Assembly (NCBI RefSeq): GCF_002893765.1
Contig: NZ_CP025938.1
Span: 3,997,001 to 4,061,000 of the forward strand
Length of the DNA stretch: 64,000 nucleotides
DNA from: Tamlana carrageenivorans
GTDB taxonomy: Bacteria; Bacteroidota; Bacteroidia; Flavobacteriales; Flavobacteriaceae
Direction of reading: 5' to 3'
In this document: positions 47,429-56,814 of the stretch, in pieces
Numbering within the stretch: the stretch's first letter is position 1
How the letters are laid out: each line of letters starts with the position of its first letter
Made by a program: the position numbers and the translations under genes
Notes under the pieces: model-generated
What the model was told of the DNA's origin: nothing
The model's database searches: none
The model's input: the letters and a program-made list of their open reading frames with translations, nothing else

Positions 47429-48090
47429 CACTATCCCGTAAAGTGTGTAAGTTATAAATCGAGGGTTTAGCTTTTTTAAAGTTGAACCCTTTTTTCAAAT
47501 ATAGTTAAAAACTGGTTTAAAATAATGCCCCAGTTCCTAATAGGCATCGACCATTTTTTGGTAGCCTCTCTAAGGGCTAAAAAAGTGGACTTCATAACAG
47601 CCTCATCTGTTGGGAATGAGAGCTTGTTTTTAGTGTACTTTCTGATTTTTCCATTAAGGTTTTCAATAAGGTTGGTAGTGTAAATGATTTTTCTAATTTC
47701 AACAGGAAATTCATAAAAAGCAGTAAGCTCATCCCAGTTGTCTCTCCAGCTTTTAATAGCATAAGAGTACTTGTGTTCCCATTTCTGAGCAAAGTCCTCT
47801 AAAGCAGCTTTTGCTGCGTTTTTGGTGGGTGCATCATAGATATTTTTCATGTCTTTTGTAAATTCCTTCTTGTCTTTCCAAACAACATAGCGACAAGCGT
47901 TACGAATCTGATGTACCATGCAAATTTGGGTTTTAGATTCAGGAAAAACATTTTTAATGGTGTCGGTAAAACCGTTAAGATTATCTGTGGCCGTGATAAG
48001 CAAATCCTGAACGCCTCTGGCTTTCATATCGGTTAGTACGCTCATCCAAAAGGCTGCCGATTCATTCTTACCCAGCCAAAGTCCTAAGAC
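47429..48090 (-). pseudogene. IS256-family transposase remnant (5' part missing)
   Basis: The frame ending at 47476 encodes the C-terminal ~205 residues of an IS256-type (MULE) transposase. It runs without a stop from the IS21 border. The upper part decodes VLGLWLGKNESAAFWMSVL, a conserved stretch whose N-terminal neighbour should continue beyond 48090. The last DDE glutamate region IYTTNLIENLNGKIRKYTKNK is present; the first catalytic Asp is lost with the N-terminus. The terminal sequence ACTATCCCGTAAAGTGTGTAAG near 47429-47452 looks like the element's end repeat. The missing half is not found on the far side of the IS21 element, so more than simple insertion has happened. Confidence 0.85.
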
Positions 48091-48099
48091 TGGCTAACA

Positions 48100-48228
48100 C
48101 GGTTCGATTTGTGCCAGTGATTTCGGAGTTACTGTGCCGTTGATTTCGGTTTAAATTGTGCCACACGGAAATTGAGTTAGCTAAAAACGGTTTGATTTGT
48201 GCCAATGTTTCCGTTTCGATTTGTGCCA
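48100..48228 (+). repeat. Four 17-bp repeats at the left end of the IS21 element
   Basis: Copies at 48100, 48147, 48188 and 48212 share C-G-x-T-T-x-x-A-x-T-T-G-T-G-C-C-A. In IS21-family elements, arrays of this sort are the transposase-binding sites. An inverted copy lies at the right end. Confidence 0.8.
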
Positions 48229-48271
48229 CTTTAAGAGATCAAGTAATTACCTTATTGCTCTAAAAAGCGAT

Positions 48272-49826
48272 ATGGCCAACACACTTGATCCAATGGACCT
48301 AAAACAAATTATCAACTTAAAACAAGATGGTTATAGTAACCGTCAAATTGGAGCCACACTTGGCATTTCCCGCAACACTATAAATAGCTATATACACCTA
48401 TTTAAAGGTAGTGGTTATAGTTTTAAGGAGTTATTAAAGCTAGACAACCACACCCTAGAAAAGCTCTTTACATCTCATACAACCATAAATAACAAACGCT
48501 ATGATGAATTGATGCTTTATTTTGAAAGTATTAATAAGGCTCGGAACCACCCAGGATTTACTTTTTTGTACCACTACACAGAATATAGTCAAAAGGTTAA
48601 AGACCCTTATAGTTACACTCAATTCATGGAGCATTACCATCGTAAATATGCCAAGATCAAGGGATCTATGAAACTTGAACACGAGGCAGGGAAAGAGATG
48701 TTCGTGGACTTTGCTGGAAAAAAACTTCAGATAGTAGACAAAATCACAGGCGAGATACTTCCAGTAGAGGTCTTTGTTGCCATCCTCCCTAACAGTCAGT
48801 ATACCTATGTTGAGGCTTGTATGAGCCAAAAGCGTGAAGATTTTATAAGTTGTTGCGAAAACGCCCTTCATTTCTACGGGGGGAGTACCCAAGGCCATCG
48901 TATCAGACAATCTAAAATCAGCCGTTACCAGATCTAGTAGATACGAAGCTCAGGTTAACCGTAGTTTTAAAGACTTTGCCCGCCATTACAACTGCGTGGT
49001 CAATCCAACGCGTAGTTACTCCCCTCAAGATAAAGCGCTGGTGGAAAACGCGGTGCATCTAGCTTATCAACGGATTTATTATCCCCTTCGGGAAATGACC
49101 TTTTTTTCTTTAGCAGATCTAAACAAAGAGATAAAACTTCTGCTAGAGTGCTACAACAACCTATTATTCCAACGCAAAGAAGCTAGTCGTCTGGAGCTCT
49201 TCCAAAGCGTCGAACGAGAGTATCTAAAACCCTTAAGCAGTACACGCTACGAGATAAAAGAATATAGAAGAGCTAAGGTTCAGAAAATAGGCTATATCTA
49301 TTTTTCACCAGATAAGACTTACTACAGCGTTCCATATCGTTACATTGGCAAGGAAACCACGCTACACTATACCAAAGGCATGGTAGAGGTGTATTATAAT
49401 CAACAGCGCATAGCTATACACCAACGTAGCGGTTCCAAAGGCGCATACATAACCAACAAGGATCACCTTAGTAGTTCTCATAAACAATACAGCCAGTGGA
49501 GTCCGCAATACTTTAAGAACAAGGCAGCTGTCCATGGTAGTTATGTTGCAGCATGTGTCGAGCGGATTATTGCTGCGTTGGATTATCCTGAAACAGGGTA
49601 TAAAAGAGCTATGGGCGTTATACAACTCCATAAGTCTTATGGCTCCCAAAGGTTAGATAATGCTTGCAAAAGAGCCATACAGGCTGATGCTGTAAGCTAC
49701 AACAGGATAACCAACATACTGAAGAATAATCTAGATCAAAGCTCCTTATTCCTACAAGAAGAAACAGACCGAGGTTCTCATATCCCCAAGCATGCGAACA
49801 TCCGTGGGGCATCCAATTATAAGTAA
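48272..49826 (+). pseudogene. istA: istA, IS21 transposase, broken by one frameshift
   Basis: The first frame (48272-48937) begins MANTLDPMDLKQIINL with a helix-turn-helix (NRQIGATLGISRNTINSYIH). It continues through the first catalytic strand (KEMFVDFAGKKLQI) and leaves the reading frame at the G6 run 48878-48883. From there the correct product continues in the +1 frame (VPKAIVSDNLKSAVTRSSRY and then KALVENAV with the catalytic Glu), ending at 49826. Removing one G restores a single protein of about 517 residues, the family size. The shift would need +1 slippage, so it is more likely a mutation, or a sequencing error, than programmed frameshifting. Confidence 0.88.
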
Positions 49827-49863
49827 AAACAACACGAAAAAATCACTTAAATTTTATACATAT

Positions 49864-50589
49864 ATGAATACAAATCACACCATCGAAAAACTCAGAAAAA
49901 TGAGATTAACAGCTATGGCTGAACTCCATCACAACCACCTTAGTGATAACCGAATAGAGGGTCTTACGCCAGATCAATATCTAGCATTGCTTACCGATCA
50001 CCAATGGGAAGACCTTCAGAATAGAAAGATAAAAAGGCTTACAACGCAAGCAGCCTTTAAGCAGGGAGCTACACTTACAGATATTAATTACCTGCACAAC
50101 AGAAGCTTGGACAGAAATATGTTCGAGCGTTTGGCTACTCTAGATTTTGTACAAAAAAAGGAAAACTTGATTATCACAGGATCCTCTGGAGTGGGTAAAA
50201 GTTATATAGCTCAGGCATTGGGACATCAAGCTTGTATGATGAATAAAAGAACCCTATACACAAATACTGCTAGACTGATGAAACGATTAAAACTAAGTAA
50301 AGTAGATGGCACTTACCTTAAAGAACTTGCAAAACTATTAAAAGTAGATCTGCTTATCCTTGATGATTTTGGTTTACAGAGCTTCGACAATCAGGACAGA
50401 GAGGCGCTTATGGACATAATCGATGAAAGACATGATAAAAAAGCAACGATTGTAGCTTCACAAATACCTGTATCCGCTTGGTACGATATTATCGGCGAAA
50501 GCACTATCGCTGATGCGATACTAGATCGTATTGTAAATTCATCGCATAGGAGGGACTGTAAACTATTTTGTGTTTTTGCTGTTAGTTAG
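49864..50589 (+). pseudogene. istB: istB, IS21 helper ATPase, C-terminus replaced by the inner IS256-type element
   Basis: A 241-codon frame with the IstB AAA+ features: Walker A GSSGVGKSYIA (about residues 105-115), Walker B LLILDDFGL and the sensor segment ATIVASQIPVSAWYDIIGESTIADAILDRIV. Normal IstB proteins end shortly after HRIELKGES; here the reading turns at SSHR into RDCKLFCVFAVS. That is sequence from the left end of the IS256-type element (from about 50551). Only about ten residues are lost, so partial activity is conceivable. I start at the ATG at 49864. Confidence 0.85.
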
Positions 50590-51907
50590 TTTAAAAATGA
50601 TTTTGAAATTCATAGGCAAAAAATTTACTTTTAAATTTTTATTTTATGAACTCAGACTTAGAAAAACAATTAGACGCCTTGATCGGCAAAATCAGCAACA
50701 AGGAGGACTTTGACCAGGTCAAGGAACAGTTGCTTAAACGTGGTATTGAATCACTTTTAAAAGCAGAAATGACTGCCCACTTAGGGTTTCAAAAAGGAGG
50801 TTCTGTAATTGAGAACAACCAGCGCAATGGTTTCTCAGAGAAAACTATCAAGACTCATAACGGCGAACAACGCATCAAAATCCCCAGAGATCGTCAAGCG
50901 AGCTTTGAGCCTGTTATTGTCCCCAAACATCAATCGATTAGTCAAGAATTAGAAGATTGTATTCAACTGCTTTACGCCAAAGGTATGAGCAATAGCGATA
51001 TTATTGATTTTATTGAAAGTACCTATGGAGTGCAGTATTCCACATCACAGGTATCCATTGTCACCAATCAATTATTGGAAGACATCAAACAATGGCAGAA
51101 TAGACCTTTAGAAGACGTATATCCCATTGTCTGGATAGATGCTATTCATTATAAAATACGTCAAGAAGGCAAGGTAATATCTAAAGCCTGTATGATAGTT
51201 TTAGGGGTGAATACCGAAGGGCAACAAGATATTTTGAGCATGAGTATTGTGGAGACAGAAAAGGCAGCTGCTTGGATGTCCATTTTAGACGATCTGCGCT
51301 CTAGAGGCGTAAAAGATATCTTCTTTCTGTGTTCGGATAACCTCTCTGGATTAGATAAAGCTGTAGAAGCTATTTTTCCAGGTAGTATACGTCAAATATG
51401 TATCGTACATCAAATTAGAAACTCTTTAAAATATGTGAGCTATAAGGACCGTAAATCAATAATGGTCGATATTAAAGCTATTTATCAAGCCGATAATGAG
51501 AAATTCGCTTTAGAGGCTTTCGAAGTCTTTAAACAAAATTGGGAAGATAAATACCTCTCTGCCGTACAGTCTTGGGAAAACAATTGGGATAATTTGACCG
51601 CGTTTTTAAACTACCCAAAAGAGATTAGAAAACTTATATATACTACCAATATCATTGAGAGTTTTAATGCCAGTTTAAGAAAATATACACGCAACAAAAA
51701 AGTCTTTCCTCATGATGATGCAGCACTGAAATCCATATATTTAGCAGCTCAAAGCATCAGCAAAAAATGGAAGAAAACACGATTTAAATGGGGCCAAATT
51801 TACAATCAATTGTATATTTGTTTTCCAAACAGGTTATAATCTATATTATTTTAACCTATGAATTTTGAAATTATTTTTCAAAAACACAAAATTTTGGATA
51901 AACTCTT
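50551..51907. mobile_element. Intact IS256-type element inserted in istB
   Basis: The left end (AGGGACTGTAAACTATTTTG) and the right end (CCAAAATTTTGTGTTTTTG on the minus strand) share the core ATTTTGTGTTTTTG. Farther in, GAAATTCATAGG (about 50605-50620) is matched by an inverted CCTATGAATTTTGAAA (51855-51870). No 8-9 bp target duplication is seen. The borders are estimates to within about 5 bp. Confidence 0.7.
50646..51839 (+). CDS. IS256-family transposase (intact)
   Basis: A 397-residue mutator-type transposase of normal length. It starts MNSDLEKQLDALIGKIS and has the family's GIESLLKAEMTAHLG. The DDE residues lie in YPIVWIDAIHY (first Asp), FLCSDNLSG (second Asp) and IYTTNIIESFNASLRKYTRNK (Glu). 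All are present and the frame is open, so the element should be able to move. It is only about half identical to the remnant at 47476, so the two are different elements. Confidence 0.95.
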   Translation: MNSDLEKQLDALIGKISNKEDFDQVKEQLLKRGIESLLKAEMTAHLGFQKGGSVIENNQRNGFSEKTIKTHNGEQRIKIPRDRQASFEPVIVPKHQSISQELEDCIQLLYAKGMSNSDIIDFIESTYGVQYSTSQVSIVTNQLLEDIKQWQNRPLEDVYPIVWIDAIHYKIRQEGKVISKACMIVLGVNTEGQQDILSMSIVETEKAAAWMSILDDLRSRGVKDIFFLCSDNLSGLDKAVEAIFPGSIRQICIVHQIRNSLKYVSYKDRKSIMVDIKAIYQADNEKFALEAFEVFKQNWEDKYLSAVQSWENNWDNLTAFLNYPKEIRKLIYTTNIIESFNASLRKYTRNKKVFPHDDAALKSIYLAAQSISKKWKKTRFKWGQIYNQLYICFPNRL

Positions 51908-51982
51908 TAACTATTATTGTATGATCTCTTAAAGTGGCACGGTTTGACCGAAATACGTGCCATGGTCACTCCGAAATAGCCA

Positions 51983-52130
51983 CTAAAGATTCTTCAGTCG
52001 TTCCTCCTTCTGAATGACACCACCTTTTTAACGCTGTAACCTTGTAACCTTGTAACTTAACTTCTCGACTCCGCTCGAAGACCGTAGATAAAACAATTGA
52101 ATATTCATTATTGACTATTGATTATTAACC
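51983..52130. repeat. 148-bp direct repeat, copy A
   Basis: It begins CTAAAGATTCTTCAGTCG at the first base after the IS21 terminus and ends GATTATTAACC. It has two mismatches to copy B and no gaps. Confidence 0.9.
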
Positions 52131-52303
52131 TACTACTGAAACGTGGTCCCAACTTGTCACTCTGAGCTTGTCGAAGAGTCTTCAAAGCTAAAAGTTAAAT
52201 TGTAGGTATTAGAAGTGATAATTAGTTGTTGGTTACTGGCATAAAGCATACGACCTAAGGCAAAAAACCTTCATGAATCTATGTTTTACAACAAGTTATT
52301 GAG

Positions 52304-52451
52304 CTAAAGATTCTTCAGTCGTTCCTCATTCTGAATGACACCATCTTTTTAACGCTGTAACCTTGTAACCTTGTAACTTAACTTCTCGACTCCGCTCGAA
52401 GACCGTAGATAAAACAATTGAATATTCATTATTGACTATTGATTATTAACC
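52304..52451. repeat. 148-bp direct repeat, copy B
   Basis: It matches copy A over the full 148 bp, 321 bp downstream, with differences only near CTCATTCTGA (CTCCTTCTGA in A) and CCATCTTT (CCACCTTT in A). Confidence 0.9.
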
Positions 52452-52572
52452 CACACTGAAACTATGCACTACGGTGTCACACTTAGCTTGTTGAAGGGCG
52501 AAGCTAAATAAGCAAGACAACTTCAATTTATTCTAGCCTTCGGCATAAAACATACAGCATATTGCCTAAAGC

Positions 52573-54192
52573 CTACGCCCCATACATTTTATTACGTAAT
52601 TCCTTTATTTTAGGATCCTGCATATAATCATCCCAAGTGGTGTAGCGGTCTATTACACCGTTTGGCGTTAACTCAACCACTCTATTTGCTACTGTTTGTG
52701 CAAACTCATGATCATGCGTAGTAAATAGTATCGTTCCTTTAAAGTTTTTTAATGAGTTATTAAAAGCCGTTATACTTTCAAGATCTAAGTGGTTTGTTGG
52801 CTCATCAAGTTGTAACACGTTAGCACGCATCATCATCATTCTAGAAAGCATACATCTTACTTTTTCACCACCCGAAAGTACCGACGATTTTTTAAAGGCT
52901 TCTTCGCCACTAAAAATCATTTTTCCTAAGAAACCACGAATATTAACTTCTTCGCGCTCTTCCTCGGTTTTTGCCCACTGACGTAACCAATCAATTAAGG
53001 TTAAGTCGTTTTCAAAAAACTCACTATTATCTAAAGGTAAATATGATTGTGTAGTCGTAACACCCCACATGAATTTACCGGTATCGGCTTTTTCTTTATC
53101 ATTTAAAATCTGATAGAATGCTGTAGTAGCTCTCGAATCACGTGAAAACACCACCACTTTATCGCCTTTGGCTAAGTTTAAATCGATGTCTTTGAAGAGC
53201 ACTTCACCATCCATAGATGCTGCAAGGCCTTCAACATTTAAAATTTGATCGCCTGCTTCTCTTTCGCGCTCAAAAATAATAGCAGGATACCTTCTGCTGG
53301 TGCGTCTAATATCAGCTACATTTAATTTATCAATCATTTTCTTTCTACTGGTAGCTTGTTTACTTTTTGCTACGTTGGCAGAAAAACGACGAATAAATTC
53401 TTCTAATTCTTTCTTTTTCTCTTCCGCTTTTTTGTTTTGCTGAGCATGCTGTCTTGCTGCTAATTGCGAAGACTCATACCAGAAAGTATAGTTTCCTGAG
53501 TAGTGATTAATTTTTCCGAAGTCAATATCCGAAATATGTGTACACACCGCATCTAAAAAGTGTCTATCGTGCGAAACCACAATCACACAATTATCATAAT
53601 TAGCCAAGAAATTTTCTAACCACGATATGGTTTCGTAATCCAAGTCGTTGGTAGGCTCATCCATAATAAGCACATCTGGATTTCCAAATAAGGCCTGCGC
53701 CAATAACACACGTACTTTTTGTTTACCATCTAAATCGGCCATCATGGTATAATGCAAATCTTCCTTAATATCTAGGTTAGATAGCATTGAAGCCGCATTA
53801 CTATCGGCGTTCCAGCCATCCATTTCTTCAAATTGCACCTGTAACTCACCAATTTTCTCGGCGTTTTCATCGGTGTAATCGGCATAAAGGGCATCAATTT
53901 GAGATTTGATTTTAAACAAAGGCTTATTCCCCATCAAAACCGTTTCTAAAACCGTATGCTCATCATATAAACTATGGTCTTGTTCAAATACCGACATACG
54001 CTTTCCTGACTCTAGCGAGACATGCCCAGATGTTGGCTCCATTTTCCCAGAAAGAATCTTCAAAAAAGTAGATTTCCCGGCCCCGTTGGCTCCAATAATA
54101 CCATAGCAATTTCCATTGTTAAAGGAAGTATTTACTTCATCGAAAAGCACACGTTTTCCAAATTGGACAGAAAGATTTGATACTGATAGCAT
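52573..54192 (-). CDS. ABC-F family ATPase (YbiT/EttA-like translation factor)
   Basis: A 539-residue soluble protein with two ABC domains and no membrane part, the ABC-F layout. The first Walker A is GIIGANGAGKSTFLKIL, and a signature motif precedes DVLIMDEPTNDLD. The linker (about 235-310) is rich in Arg and Lys, and the second domain has VLSGGEKVRCMLSRMM and VLQLDEPTNHLDLES. ABC-F proteins bind the ribosomal E site and ease stalled translation; some give antibiotic resistance. The second domain's Walker A appears degraded (VVFSRDSRATTAFYQIL), noted as a finding. Length and C-terminus are closest to YbiT. Confidence 0.92.
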   Translation of the reverse strand: MLSVSNLSVQFGKRVLFDEVNTSFNNGNCYGIIGANGAGKSTFLKILSGKMEPTSGHVSLESGKRMSVFEQDHSLYDEHTVLETVLMGNKPLFKIKSQIDALYADYTDENAEKIGELQVQFEEMDGWNADSNAASMLSNLDIKEDLHYTMMADLDGKQKVRVLLAQALFGNPDVLIMDEPTNDLDYETISWLENFLANYDNCVIVVSHDRHFLDAVCTHISDIDFGKINHYSGNYTFWYESSQLAARQHAQQNKKAEEKKKELEEFIRRFSANVAKSKQATSRKKMIDKLNVADIRRTSRRYPAIIFEREREAGDQILNVEGLAASMDGEVLFKDIDLNLAKGDKVVVFSRDSRATTAFYQILNDKEKADTGKFMWGVTTTQSYLPLDNSEFFENDLTLIDWLRQWAKTEEEREEVNIRGFLGKMIFSGEEAFKKSSVLSGGEKVRCMLSRMMMMRANVLQLDEPTNHLDLESITAFNNSLKNFKGTILFTTHDHEFAQTVANRVVELTPNGVIDRYTTWDDYMQDPKIKELRNKMYGA

Positions 54193-54386
54193 AATTTATA
54201 TTAAAATTTTTGCAAAAGTAGAAAAATGAATTGGGAAGACGAAACTTAAGTCTGGCTATTTTAAACCATATAACCAATTAAAAAAGCTTCTAAATTTGTA
54301 GGAAAAACAACTTTTAACAGCCTCTTAACAGCCGAATCCCATAACAACGTATACATTTGTTCATCCAAAGATACGCTATCATATTT

Positions 54387-55808
54387 ATGAGAATTAACTT
54401 TTCGATTGTAGTTTTACTATTTACCTTTTATAGCTGTAATCAAAACAGTGCTAACGAGAAAAATAGTTATGCTTATATTGGTGGTGAAATTATTAACCCC
54501 AACACCAACTACGTTGTTCTGTCTAAAGATCAAAAAGTGATAGACACTGTAAAATTAAATGGCGTTAACCGATTTCTTTACAAATTAGATTCACTTTCTC
54601 CGGGAATTTACACCTTTAAGCACGGTATTGAAACTCAAATGGTTTTATTAGAACCTAGAGATAGTGTCTTGTTTCGATTAAACACCTTAGACTTCGATGA
54701 ATCTTTAGTTTTTACAGGTAAAGGTGACAAGAAAAACAACTATTTGATTAATGATTTTCTGGAGCACGAAAAAGAAGAAAAATACATTTTTAAACTTTGC
54801 CAACTCTCACCCGATGTTTATGAGCAAAAGATCGACTCTATAAAAACTGAAAAGGATAACCTTTTAGCAAGTTTTATAAATCGATATCAACCTTCTCCTT
54901 TATTTATTAAAATAGCTGAAGCCAATAACAAATACAGTTATTACTCCAATAAAGAGGTGTATCCATTCGCGCACCACGGGAAAAACAAAATGAAAAATCT
55001 TAAAAGTTTACCTGAAGATTTTTATAACTACCGAAAAACCATCAATTACAACGATACTTTTTTTAGCGACTACCACAATTACCGTACGTTTTTAAAGCAT
55101 AACATTAGTAATTTAGCGCTTAATAAACACGCGAAACATAACGAACAAAAATCGCGTAAACAACATGCCTTTTGCTATAATTACGAGCGCCTAAAATTGA
55201 TTGACTGTTTGGTTTCGGATAACAGCATTAAGGATGACTTACTTTATCACTTTACCTTAAAATACTTATCGAAACACGATGACGAATCTTACAATAGAAA
55301 GGTTTTAGATTTTTACTTAAATAATAGTAGTAATGCGTCTGAAAAGGAGCGAATGACCAAATATGCTAATTCCATTCATAAGTTAAAAAATGGTTCGCAA
55401 TTACCTCTTGTTGAACTGGTTGATTACAACCATGAAGCTATAGAACTTAACACGCTTATTAGCACCCTTACCGTAATTACCTTTTGGTCTAACGTATATT
55501 ATCAGCATTTCAAAGACAGCCATTACAAGATAAAAGAATTGGAACTTAAATATCCCGAAGTGGATTTCATTACTATAAATATCGATGATTATGGTTTAGA
55601 AAAAGCCAATAAACTTTTGAATAGTTTTAATTTTAATCATGAGCATGAATACCAATTCCAAGACTCTAAATTAGCTTCAGAAAAATTAATCATCTACCCG
55701 ATTACTAAATCTATTATTGTTGATAAGAACAAAAAAATAATAGATAGTAATGCGAATATATTCTCTTATAAATTTGAAGATGATATTCTAGGACTTATCA
55801 ATAGATAA
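54387..55808 (+). CDS. Lipoprotein with cysteine-less thioredoxin-like C-terminal domain
   Basis: A 473-residue lipoprotein. The signal peptide ends in the lipobox FTFYSC (Cys17). The N-terminal part (about 25-120) is a DUF4369-like beta domain (YIGGEIINPNTNYVVLSKDQ), as in many Bacteroidetes TlpA-type proteins, followed by a long helical region. The last ~130 residues look like a thioredoxin fold (LVTVITFWSNVYYQHFK ... VDFITINIDDYG), but the position of the active-site CxxC is taken by SNVYYQH, so it cannot be a thiol oxidoreductase. I start at the ATG at 54387; the frame upstream opens only with TTG. The gene stands alone. Confidence 0.75.
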   Translation: MRINFSIVVLLFTFYSCNQNSANEKNSYAYIGGEIINPNTNYVVLSKDQKVIDTVKLNGVNRFLYKLDSLSPGIYTFKHGIETQMVLLEPRDSVLFRLNTLDFDESLVFTGKGDKKNNYLINDFLEHEKEEKYIFKLCQLSPDVYEQKIDSIKTEKDNLLASFINRYQPSPLFIKIAEANNKYSYYSNKEVYPFAHHGKNKMKNLKSLPEDFYNYRKTINYNDTFFSDYHNYRTFLKHNISNLALNKHAKHNEQKSRKQHAFCYNYERLKLIDCLVSDNSIKDDLLYHFTLKYLSKHDDESYNRKVLDFYLNNSSNASEKERMTKYANSIHKLKNGSQLPLVELVDYNHEAIELNTLISTLTVITFWSNVYYQHFKDSHYKIKELELKYPEVDFITINIDDYGLEKANKLLNSFNFNHEHEYQFQDSKLASEKLIIYPITKSIIVDKNKKIIDSNANIFSYKFEDDILGLINR

Positions 55809-56091
55809 TCTAATAATATATCGTTTTTAATTAGAGACCAGAAATGCCAAAAAGTTGTTTTAGCGGATCTCGGTTTGGGTGTATTTCTGGCGTGTCTTTT
55901 ACCAAATGACATAACCTTTAAGTCAAAAAACGCTAAAGTTATATAGTAATAATCAATTACCTATAAGAAAATTAGCGGACTTGAATACCATAATTTCACC
56001 AAGTGAAAATTATCACAAACAAACATCCGCTAACTTTAAATTAAAAAATTAGGTTAGACTAATAATTTTATACTAAACGGGAAAGCGTTTA
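55809..56091. other. Spacer with a 62-bp hairpin bounded by TTAGCGGA / TCCGCTAA
   Basis: TTAGCGGA (55972-55979) and TCCGCTAA (56026-56033) are perfect inverted ends. Inside is a near-palindrome ATAATTTCAC ... GTGAAAATTAT (55990-56013). A third TTAGCGGA lies at 55860-55867, within a separate inverted pair CCAGAAAT / ATTTCTGG (55838-55890). No gene or known element was recognised. Confidence 0.7.
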
Positions 56092-56814
56092 TTATTTTTT
56101 TATAAACTTTAAGACAGCTCCCTTCTCAAATTTCAAAAAATACAAACCATTATTTAGGCTTCTAATATCAATTTCATTGTTACCTGTAATTCCACTTATT
56201 ATTTCTTGGCCTAAAGCATTTAATATGCTATAATTTTCAGAAACCGCCATATTAGAAATTGTAATAAATTCTGAAGCAGGGTTAGGAAATATTGATATTT
56301 TATTGTCCTTATTAAACGCTTCAGCCCCTAAAGCATTATCACTAATACTTACACTAAAAGATAGATCCATTAAAGATGAGACTTTAGAATTAACCCAGGC
56401 TGTGCCACTAGTGTATGGATTGGGATATCCTAAGAAATAATTTAGATTAGTAGAAACCTGAAACGAATATTGATTATTTGCTAATAAGAGAACACTACCT
56501 GTAATATTAAAAACAATTGGATTATCAATGTTGGTAACAACGATTTCTGGATAAATTTGCGTATAAATTGGGGTTCCCGAATTCGTATTCCCATCATAAA
56601 TATTTAAAGTTCCAGATTTTAAAGTTCCTATTTCTGAAGCATAGATTTGAAAACTAGCTAAAGTTCCATCACACTCGGCTGTAAAACTTTGACCTATAAC
56701 TGAGGGGATTATATTAGACGAAAATTGTTCGGTTATGTGTGCTACGGCACATTGAGAATAAGTTACTTTTAAGGTTAGTAAAGTAATACCTAGAATTAGT
56801 AATTTTTGTTTCAT
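56092..56814 (-). CDS. Secreted protein with T9SS type A sorting domain
   Basis: A 240-residue protein with a signal peptide (KLLILGITLLTLKVTYSQ). A beta-rich mid region (about 22-160) contains GQSFTAECDGTLASFQIYAS and NQYSFQVSTN, and resembles the small carbohydrate- or choice-of-anchor-like domains of Bacteroidetes. The C-terminal ~75 residues are a T9SS sorting domain (ISIFPNPASEFITISN ... YSILNALGQEIISG ... IDIRSLNNGLYFLKFEKG). The cargo is exported by the Por system; its function is unknown. Confidence 0.82.
   Translation of the reverse strand: MKQKLLILGITLLTLKVTYSQCAVAHITEQFSSNIIPSVIGQSFTAECDGTLASFQIYASEIGTLKSGTLNIYDGNTNSGTPIYTQIYPEIVVTNIDNPIVFNITGSVLLLANNQYSFQVSTNLNYFLGYPNPYTSGTAWVNSKVSSLMDLSFSVSISDNALGAEAFNKDNKISIFPNPASEFITISNMAVSENYSILNALGQEIISGITGNNEIDIRSLNNGLYFLKFEKGAVLKFIKK

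Larger units (their letters stand above)
48091..51982. mobile_element. IS21-family element interrupted by an IS256-type element
   Basis: The element runs between inverted TGGCTA termini (48091-48096; 51977-51982 reads TAGCCA). Inside each end lie repeats of a 17-bp motif close to CGGTTCGATTTGTGCCA, at 48100-48116, 48147-48163, 48188-48204, 48212-48228 and, inverted, at about 51935-51950. Such multiple end repeats are typical of IS21. It encodes istA (frameshifted) and istB (3' end replaced). An inner IS256-type element occupies about 50551-51907. No target-site duplication is visible: the left flank ends CCTAAGAC and the right flank begins CTAAAGAT. Confidence 0.85.
51908..52572. repeat. Repeat-dense spacer between the IS mosaic and the ABC-F gene
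   Basis: The right end of IS21 runs to 51982. Then come two direct repeats of 148 bp (51983-52130 and 52304-52451) that differ at two positions. Each is followed by a dispersed-repeat copy (GTCACTCTGAGCTTGTCGAAG at 52156-52176, and a decayed copy at 52476-52498). No gene was seen. Confidence 0.85.

Noticed and set aside
48878..48883. Programmed frameshifting in istA
   Set aside because: The needed shift is +1, IS21 does not use frameshifting, and no stimulatory structure is obvious; a single inserted G explains it.
48455..48910. 151-codon open frame antisense to istA
   Set aside because: It lies wholly opposite conserved IstA sequence, has no ribosome-independent evidence and no known family.
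50540..51920. Target-site duplication of the inner IS256-type element
   Set aside because: The 8-10 bp before 50551 (TCGCATAGG) and after 51907 (TTTAACTATT) do not match.
55972..56033. TTAGCGGA hairpin as an attC site
   Set aside because: The AAC/GTT arms would have to face the other way for an integron site, and no cassette gene lies beside it.
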